37,437 nt of DNA from a virus. The notes beneath the pieces are model-generated. The model ran no database searches. It was given only the letters and a program-made list of their open reading frames with translations, and was not told the DNA's origin. Location: IMG/VR virus record IMGVR_UViG_3300033155_001978, positions 1 through 37,437 of that record; one strand, given 5' to 3'. Each line of letters begins with the position of its first letter. The first letter of the stretch is position 1. The position numbers were made by a program, and so were the translations under genes. Below are positions 33,141 to 37,437 of this stretch, piece after piece.

Positions 33141-33285
33141 TATATCTCCGTCGCACGGGGAGGTACATCCCCGCCACTCTGAGATGTATATAGGTACATA
33201 TATAGCTATTCCATAGGTTAATAAGAAGGAGGGCAGGGGACGAATTAATATCAGGGCCAAATTTAACTTAATATAGGAGATTGTT
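33141..33285. other. Lysis-region gap with a GC hairpin
   Basis: 145 bases without a gene. CGGGGA (33156-33161) pairs with TCCCCG (33168-33173) around 6 bases, not followed by a T tract, so it is a weak terminator at best. Further on there is a run of TATATAG direct repeats and an AAGGAGGG at about 33226-33233 with no start codon at the right distance; the next gene uses its own AGGAG just before 33286. Confidence 0.45.
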
Positions 33286-33474
33286 ATGAAGTTTGATCAA
33301 AATCTATCCACCTTCTTATCTAGTAAAAGTAATTGGACAGGGATGACGGCGATAGTTGGTTCTATCAGTGCATATATTACTGGAACCATAGATGTTAACC
33401 TTATGTTACAAAGTATATTCGGTGGGCTGGCATTGATTTTTGTTAAAGATGCTGTAGCTAAAGCCGGTAAATAG
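33286..33474 (+). CDS. Small holin-like membrane protein
   Basis: 62 residues. Two apolar stretches (about 18-33, GMTAIVGSISAYITG, and 40-53, SIFGGLALIFVKDA) suggest one or two membrane passes, with a charged C-terminal end (KDAVAKAGK). Small membrane proteins right after the endolysin gene are typical holins or holin partners. A strong terminator follows the stop, so this may end the main late transcript. Confidence 0.65.
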   Translation: MKFDQNLSTFLSSKSNWTGMTAIVGSISAYITGTIDVNLMLQSIFGGLALIFVKDAVAKAGK

Positions 33475-33485
33475 TTGTATGACTT

Positions 33486-33527
33486 CACCACCCGGAACAC
33501 CCTCCCCGCGTCCGGGTGGTGCTTTTT
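33486..33527 (+). terminator. Strong rho-independent terminator
   Basis: CACCACCCGGA (33486-33496) pairs perfectly with TCCGGGTGGTG (33511-33521) around a 14-base loop and is followed by CTTTTT (33522-33527). It is the best terminator in the window and lies after the first holin-like gene. The gene at 33543 starts only 15 bases after it, so readthrough or another promoter is needed for that gene. Confidence 0.9.
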
Positions 33528-33542
33528 AAAGGAAATATTGAT

Positions 33543-34088
33543 ATGTTTGATTTTTTAGGTGATGCATTAGGAGCCATCATTTCAGGTGGCACCACCGGAT
33601 TGCTTGGAGCTGGTATTAGTTTGTTTGGTGAAATTAAAAAGCAAAAATTAATCTTCGATCATGATGAAAAAATGGAAGGTTTAAAACAAGATAGTATGGA
33701 ATTAGAAGCTAACCTTAAAATGGAATTAGCAAAGGTTGAGGGTGATGTTAAAATAAACCTATCAGAGATGCAAGCTTTCACACAGTCCCAATCTAATGAT
33801 AAAGCTACCTATTCCGACCCCAGCAAACTTGGTACAGTTGGTAAATTTTTTATGATAATGGTTGATTTTTTTCGCGGTATGATTAGACCCAGTATGACCA
33901 TTTACATGACCATATTAACTACTCTTATTTACACGCAATTAATGGAATTGGTCGGTGGTTTGGATGGTGTTATCGATAAAGATATGGCCTTAGCGCTGGT
34001 TCAACAAATTATCCTCGTAATCCTTTATATAACCAGTACTATTATCTTGTGGTGGTTCGGTACTAGGCAGAAGATAATATCAACTTGA
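33543..34088 (+). CDS. 3-TM holin-like protein (GTA-holin type)
   Basis: 181 residues from ATG 33543 with AAGGA upstream. A Gly-rich N-terminus (FLGDALGAIISGGTTGLLGA), a charged coiled coil (about 30-80) and a C-terminal region with at least two membrane segments (about 105-130 and 150-175; ILVILYITSTIILWWFG) match the Holin_3TMs/GTA-holin layout, including the RPSMTIYMTI turn before a TM. It probably makes membrane pores for lysis. Its 3' end overlaps the convergent gene by 9 bases. Confidence 0.7.
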   Translation: MFDFLGDALGAIISGGTTGLLGAGISLFGEIKKQKLIFDHDEKMEGLKQDSMELEANLKMELAKVEGDVKINLSEMQAFTQSQSNDKATYSDPSKLGTVGKFFMIMVDFFRGMIRPSMTIYMTILTTLIYTQLMELVGGLDGVIDKDMALALVQQIILVILYITSTIILWWFGTRQKIIST

Positions 34089-34097
34089 TAATATCTT
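34071..34097. terminator. Candidate bidirectional terminator in convergent overlap
   Basis: AAGATAATATC (34071-34081) and GATAATATCTT (34087-34097) form an 11-bp stem with one mismatch and a 5-base loop, centred where the rightward gene stops (34088) and the leftward gene stops (34080). The stem is AT-rich and has no long T tract, so it may be weak. Confidence 0.4.
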
Positions 34098-34526
34098 TAC
34101 TAATGCTTGGAAATCAATTTTCCCAGACCATATGTGGTCGCACTGCACAATTAATTCGCGTTTGGTTAACTGCCCAACCATTTGGGCTTGCTGCCAATCA
34201 AACAACATGAATTCATCTTTACCAACTCTTAAAAATAACCAACAATTCTGGTTGTATCTACCCCTGTTACGCAACCACCTCCTCTGCTCAGAAGTGTAAT
34301 GATCAATACTGACTACCGTATTAACCATTTTGGGCCATTCGTGGAGATATTTCAATTCAATCCAACCACCACCACCACCGATGCCAAACGACACATCGGG
34401 TATACCCAGCGTTAATTTATCCTCATGACGTTGAACATGCCAGTACCCCTTCATCCCCTTCCGTAGGTAATCCCAAAATGTACTCTCATCCACGATGCAG
34501 ATTCTCGAATTCGATTTGGCTGACAT
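34080..34526 (-). CDS. PD-(D/E)XK-like nuclease
   Basis: 148 residues. GIPD (41-44) followed by GGWIELKY (53-60, E57-x-K59) is the PD...ExK catalytic signature of many restriction and recombination nucleases (VRR-NUC-like in spacing). The Gly run between them is unusual and may be a loop. It would cut DNA in recombination, repair or defence. It overlaps the HD-domain gene by 41 bases and the plus-strand holin gene by 9. No strong ribosome site is seen before 34526. Confidence 0.65.
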   Translation of the reverse strand: MSAKSNSRICIVDESTFWDYLRKGMKGYWHVQRHEDKLTLGIPDVSFGIGGGGGWIELKYLHEWPKMVNTVVSIDHYTSEQRRWLRNRGRYNQNCWLFLRVGKDEFMLFDWQQAQMVGQLTKRELIVQCDHIWSGKIDFQALVKILSS

Positions 34527-35073
34527 TGTTATTTTGAGCTAGATTTCCCAATAAATCTAAAATACTTAACCAATCATGGATCGGCCATTTAGCTTTGGCC
34601 ACTTGGATATTTCTACCTAGAGTATTCACCAAGCACGATCGGACATAGGATGCATGGTCACCCATACCTTCAGTGCTAAGAAATACAATACCATCCATGA
34701 TATCTGCTAATTTAACCACAGCCTCGATATAGGTTCCAGATATTGCATCTTTAGCATCACCATATACCTCATACATCTGGCGATCAAGGATATCAAATGG
34801 GTCTTCATTACATTTGCTTTTGATCATCTTCTTCATCGGTGTTGCAACATCACCGGTAATTACTTCTGGAACGTCATGGTTCAATGACCAGTTCATTAAT
34901 TTGATTTTCTCATTATCAGGTAATGGACCTAGATTAATTAATTCTGCTATTTCCAGACTTAGCATAGTTACTAGATAAAGGTGCTCAGCCAGTGTTTGTT
35001 GTCGAGCGGTGCGAACAATTTGCCATCTGGTAACATGCCCGGTTCTTAAAATATCTTTAATTGTGATTTCCAT
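34486..35073 (-). CDS. HD-domain 5'-deoxynucleotidase (YfbR-like)
   Basis: 195 residues. R16, W17, H31, H66, D67, E70 and D75 appear in the same order and spacing as the active-site residues of E. coli YfbR, a dNMP 5'-nucleotidase (each shifted by two). The region NHDVPEVITGDVATPM (65-80) is the clearest match. It would hydrolyse dNMPs and help manage nucleotide pools. GGGAGG precedes the start, and its start codon shares one base with the next gene's stop (TAATG). Confidence 0.83.
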   Translation of the reverse strand: MEITIKDILRTGHVTRWQIVRTARQQTLAEHLYLVTMLSLEIAELINLGPLPDNEKIKLMNWSLNHDVPEVITGDVATPMKKMIKSKCNEDPFDILDRQMYEVYGDAKDAISGTYIEAVVKLADIMDGIVFLSTEGMGDHASYVRSCLVNTLGRNIQVAKAKWPIHDWLSILDLLGNLAQNNNVSQIEFENLHRG

Positions 35074-35315
35074 TAACGCCCCCTCCCATCAGCCCATCTG
35101 TCTAATGTATGTAAAGCATCCTCAACCCTAGGTTCAATGTGATGCTCTCTGATATGTCGCATTTCATAATTTATACTTGCTAACACGCAAGCCTCCCTTA
35201 ATTCAGATGGTGTAAATCGCGCAGACTCAATCATACCCTCAAGAGTGTGGACCAAATGATGATATTCGGGATCATTCATATACTTCTCTCTAGGTGATTT
35301 CATCGATCTAGACAT
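35073..35315 (-). CDS. Small conserved phage protein of unknown function
   Basis: 80 residues, predicted helical: MKSPREKYMNDPEYHHLV, then MIESARFTPSELREACVLAS, then INYEMRHI. I know similar short proteins from siphophage nucleotide-metabolism regions, but no function. Start supported by AAGGGGAA upstream. It is coupled to the nucleotidase gene (TAATG). Confidence 0.65.
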   Translation of the reverse strand: MSRSMKSPREKYMNDPEYHHLVHTLEGMIESARFTPSELREACVLASINYEMRHIREHHIEPRVEDALHTLDRWADGRGR

Positions 35316-35378
35316 TCTCTATTCCCCTTAATATCACAAATTCTATTTATAATAAGAAATCAGCATCATCTAAAACTA

Positions 35379-35621
35379 TTATGTACTCTCAACCCGTTGA
35401 AATAGATGGCAGCTCCAATTATTAGCTAGCGCTTTAAATCGTTTTTGGGCGGCAAAGTGATCGGTGAATACTTCTGGTTTCATATCAGCATCATCAAAAA
35501 CTATCATCCAATCTGGGGTTGGTAATTCCGCACACAACAAATCATTGGAGTCAATATGTTCCTTACCTGCTTTTGTTAGCGACCCGCTGCGTGTTTCTTC
35601 AACCATTCTTTCATCCATCAT
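35379..35621 (-). CDS. Hypothetical protein
   Basis: 80 residues, start supported by GGGGGTG upstream (ATG 35621; ATG 35618 also possible). A charged N-terminus, a PDWMIVFDDADM strand near 36-47, and a C-terminal helix with WSCHLFQRV. A near copy of the DNA for VFDDAD lies just after its stop codon. Family unknown. Confidence 0.55.
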   Translation of the reverse strand: MMDERMVEETRSGSLTKAGKEHIDSNDLLCAELPTPDWMIVFDDADMKPEVFTDHFAAQKRFKALANNWSCHLFQRVEST

Positions 35622-35633
35622 ACACCCCCATAC

Positions 35634-36131
35634 CTAATCAGGCACATCACATGGTCGCTGGCCAAGTTTCTCATAAATCAAGTCAAAGTGGCCTCGAACC
35701 ACTATTCTCCTTAGTGCTGAGTACATCATCTGTGTTTCACATCTTTTGTTTCCTTCAAATGGTTTTTTGTTCCACCAATGGCAATTACTAGGGACACCAT
35801 GTATCTTTTTTATTTGCTTTGGTAATATATAAAGCAGACCCCAGCCAGTGGGAAGATCATCAATTTTAATAACGTCTGGTGGGCACATATAAAATCGCCA
35901 GTCACCCATCCCAGTATCAGCCTTCCGCCTAAATTTTTTATTCTTGTCTGCGAGAAAATCTGAACGGGATGTTTTACATTCGATTAATATAGATAGCCCG
36001 TCACGCCAGCCAATTCCGTCTGGTTGCTCCCCATTATGTGTATTTGCCTTAAATTCATCACGAAACACTATACCACATCCTTGGCTCTTTAACCATTTCT
36101 CTGCTCTCAGTGTTAACTCTGTGTGTGTCAT
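35634..36131 (-). CDS. PD-(D/E)XK-like nuclease (MmcB-like look)
   Basis: 165 residues. EQPDGIGWRDGL (35-46) and ILIECKTSRSDFLADKNKKF (49-68) give PD...ECK, the acid-acid-Lys catalytic set, followed by a basic helix. The protein resembles small DNA-repair/phage nuclease-like proteins that are sometimes misannotated. The start overlaps the next gene's stop (ATGA at 36128-36131). Confidence 0.65.
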   Translation of the reverse strand: MTHTELTLRAEKWLKSQGCGIVFRDEFKANTHNGEQPDGIGWRDGLSILIECKTSRSDFLADKNKKFRRKADTGMGDWRFYMCPPDVIKIDDLPTGWGLLYILPKQIKKIHGVPSNCHWWNKKPFEGNKRCETQMMYSALRRIVVRGHFDLIYEKLGQRPCDVPD

Positions 36132-36358
36132 ATTTTCATTGGTGCTTTTGGTTGTTCATCTGGAAATTCTATCTCCCAAGGATTGACTACTCCTATAAGA
36201 TTACAGGCTTTAGATACCTTTTCAGTATTCCCGTCAGCTAATATGTATATAAGCTGGTAACATTCTTCCAATGCTTCGTGGGCGTCACCAAGATTCTCAA
36301 TAAAATCCATGGTGAAAGTGCCATCGTCGTTTACGATATGATTTAATGATCCAGCCAT
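36128..36358 (-). CDS. Hypothetical protein
   Basis: 76 residues with a purine-rich ribosome site (GGGGGG) before ATG 36358. It has an acidic N-terminus and an aromatic-rich helix around 30-45 (LEECYQLIYILADGN). No family is recognised. It is coupled downstream to the nuclease-like gene. Confidence 0.5.
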   Translation of the reverse strand: MAGSLNHIVNDDGTFTMDFIENLGDAHEALEECYQLIYILADGNTEKVSKACNLIGVVNPWEIEFPDEQPKAPMKI

Positions 36359-36378
36359 TTCAAACCCCCCTTAATATT

Positions 36379-36398
36379 GGGGCCGGTCTCCCGGCCCC
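36379..36398. terminator. GC-rich hairpin between small minus-strand genes
   Basis: GGGGCCGG (36379-36386) and CCGGCCCC (36391-36398) form a perfect 8-bp stem around TCTC. On the minus strand it is followed by AATATTAAGG, not a T tract, so it is probably an attenuator or processing stem rather than a strong terminator. Confidence 0.4.
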
Positions 36399-36404
36399 GC
36401 AACT

Positions 36405-36608
36405 TTACAACTTTGCTAAACGACCAGCTAGACTCTCTTTGGTCTTCACTGCCTTGTCAACGGCCTTCATAGCTACCTTAAGTTCCTTATTAGCAGCCGC
36501 TGCAACTTTACGTTTGGCCGTTGCTTCGGCCTTCAGTTCTTTGACTATTGCATTCGCTTCTTTAATCACAGATCGAAGATCTGCTTTTTTCTGCTTATTA
36601 TCACTCAT
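36405..36608 (-). CDS. Small Lys/Ala-rich helical protein
   Basis: 67 residues, almost entirely Lys, Ala, Glu and Val in heptad-like order (KEANAIVKELKAEATAKRKV), so a coiled coil or nucleic-acid-binding helix is likely. GAGGAG lies 8 bases before ATG 36608. It overlaps the MazG-like gene by 8 bases. Function unknown. Confidence 0.55.
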   Translation of the reverse strand: MSDNKQKKADLRSVIKEANAIVKELKAEATAKRKVAAAANKELKVAMKAVDKAVKTKESLAGRLAKL

Positions 36609-36939
36609 TTTCTTGCTCCTCTTTCTTTGGTTTAATGTGGTTCATAAATCCGGTTTCCGGGTTTCTTTCCCACTTTCGTTGGCGGTTAATTTCCATCTTT
36701 TCTAACACCGCCTTTTTTACATCAATGCCTTTAAGGTAAGCTATATCTAAGATTAAGATTACCAAATCAGCATATTCATGGGGATCACTTTGGTCTCGTA
36801 ACCATTCAGGTATCTCCTCTAGAATTAGTTTTGTCGTTGCGTTAAATACCGTTCGATCAGGGAATATTTCATTGGCCCAAGAAGCAATTTGCTCCTGTAA
36901 CATACCAATATCACCCTCCGCCAATATTTTATGATCCAT
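36601..36939 (-). CDS. MazG-like / DUF550 dNTP pyrophosphohydrolase
   Basis: 112 residues from ATG 36939, which has a good GGAAGGCGG upstream; ATG 36966 (121 residues) overlaps the previous gene more. The helical pattern with LILEEIPEWL, DPHEYADLVILILDIAYLKG and a closing KMEINRQRKW is that of DUF550/MazG-like enzymes, which split dNTPs to dNMP and pyrophosphate. It overlaps the dATP/dGTP enzyme gene, so they are coupled. Confidence 0.72.
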   Translation of the reverse strand: MDHKILAEGDIGMLQEQIASWANEIFPDRTVFNATTKLILEEIPEWLRDQSDPHEYADLVILILDIAYLKGIDVKKAVLEKMEINRQRKWERNPETGFMNHIKPKKEEQENE

Positions 36940-37264
36940 ATTTACCGCCTTCCGGTCGATCATCAAATTTATCCATTTTACGTAATTCTTGGGCGAGCAA
37001 CATTAAAACACAACAAGCGGCATGGGCCAAGTGTGATCTATTACTTTCTTCATCAGGACCCTTTTTACGCCACCAAGCAATTAAATGGCCCACACCGGCA
37101 CGGAATAAACGGCCAGCATTAATACCCAGCTCCCAATTACGATCACCATACTTTTCAGAACCCATGGTTAAGATTTGGGTAACTTCATCAATAGCGTCAT
37201 ATGGAATTAAATCATAACGGGGCTTGCCCTCATCAAACTTTAATCCTTGCTTTTTAGTTACCAT
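36929..37264 (-). CDS. dATP/dGTP diphosphohydrolase-like protein
   Basis: 111 residues. LKFDEGKPRYDLIPYDAIDE, then SEKYGDRNW, then GHLIAWWRKKGPDEESNRSH and a HAACCVLML helix are the pattern of the dATP/dGTP diphosphohydrolase N-terminal family (PF18909, by recall). Such enzymes adjust dNTP pools in phages. It is co-directional with the MazG-like and YfbR-like genes. AAGGGAG precedes ATG 37264, and TAATG joins it to the upstream gene. Confidence 0.7.
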   Translation of the reverse strand: MVTKKQGLKFDEGKPRYDLIPYDAIDEVTQILTMGSEKYGDRNWELGINAGRLFRAGVGHLIAWWRKKGPDEESNRSHLAHAACCVLMLLAQELRKMDKFDDRPEGGKYGS

Positions 37265-37434
37265 TATTTTTGCTCCCTTATATCGTTAACTGTTGGCCCA
37301 TAACCTAGATATACGACGCCATTACCACCTTGTTTTCTACATTGGCCATTAATGTCTCGAATTAGTTCTTCCCTACTGTCGGGATCGTCTATGTAGTTCA
37401 TGAAATTTACGAATATTTCAGTAGGGCGGCACAT
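37264..37434 (-). CDS. Short unknown protein at the right edge (possibly truncated)
   Basis: A 56-residue frame reading MCRPTEIFVNFMNYIDDPDS and ending GYGPTVNDIREQK overlaps the dATP/dGTP gene as TAATG. The first ATG in the window is at 37434, three bases from the edge, so the gene may start outside the window. Family unknown. Confidence 0.5.
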   Translation of the reverse strand: MCRPTEIFVNFMNYIDDPDSREELIRDINGQCRKQGGNGVVYLGYGPTVNDIREQK

Positions 37435-37437
37435 TCG

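Noticed and set aside
33141-33285. Small gene in the lysis gap
   Set aside because: The only ATG frames are about ten codons; AAGGAGGG has no start codon at a usable distance.
1-37437. tRNA genes, CRISPR arrays, insertion sequences, integrase or attachment site
   Set aside because: I read both strands for these and saw no cloverleaf, regular repeat-spacer array, transposase motif or integrase-like protein.

Overview
The window is a large part of the genome of a tailed double-stranded DNA phage, or of a prophage without visible bacterial flanks. It has siphovirus logic: terminase, portal, protease and capsid genes are followed by neck genes, a non-contractile tail (tube protein, frameshifted chaperone, tape measure, tip and fibre genes) and lysis genes. 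I see no sheath or contractile baseplate gene. Strong AGGAGG-type ribosome sites, many ATGA and TAATG stop/start couplings, GTA-like tail chaperones, a GTA-type 3-TM holin and an Amidase_3 endolysin suggest a Gram-negative host. The host is not identifiable from the sequence alone. The DNA is AT-rich except for a GC-rich, T-poor stretch at the left end (1-660).

Layout. 1-901: non-coding; T-poor DNA with GTGGAACAC repeats, then AT-rich DNA with a 14-bp direct repeat and a TTGACA box. 902-9362: terminase small and large subunits, portal, ChaB/XkdF-type protease, scaffold with a nested start, decoration protein, major capsid protein, a stem-loop, four small genes and a first head-tail connector. 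9352-17794: an island inside the neck module, holding a radical SAM/SPASM protein, a methyltransferase, a sulfotransferase-DUF115 fusion, an ECF-like sigma factor, a secreted protein and several virion-like genes, one made of 13 LSTTAPxV-type repeats. 17797-18889: head closure, gp10-like protein and tail terminator. 18862-23414: a second modification cassette with a short DUF115 protein, three paralogous GT-B-like proteins, a GT-A-like glycosyltransferase and an FkbM methyltransferase. 23429-32604: tail tube, chaperones with a -1 frameshift, tape measure, a second tube-like protein fused to a beta-propeller, tip proteins, a glycine-rich fibre and two small paralogues carrying the same TTAPxV tail. 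32601-34088: amidase and two membrane (holin-like) genes. 34080-37434 lies on the minus strand: two PD-(D/E)XK-like nucleases, an HD nucleotidase, a MazG-like enzyme, a dATP/dGTP diphosphohydrolase-like protein and small unknowns.

How it may work. Most plus-strand genes overlap or nearly abut and probably form one late transcription unit, ending at a strong terminator (33486-33527) and at a stem in the convergent overlap near 34080. The most interesting feature is that sugar-transfer, sulfation, methylation and radical chemistry genes are interleaved with neck and tail genes. My hypothesis is that the phage encodes a system for chemically modifying its own virion, perhaps glycans on Ser/Thr-rich structural repeats. 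The families are supported by motifs; the joint function is inference.
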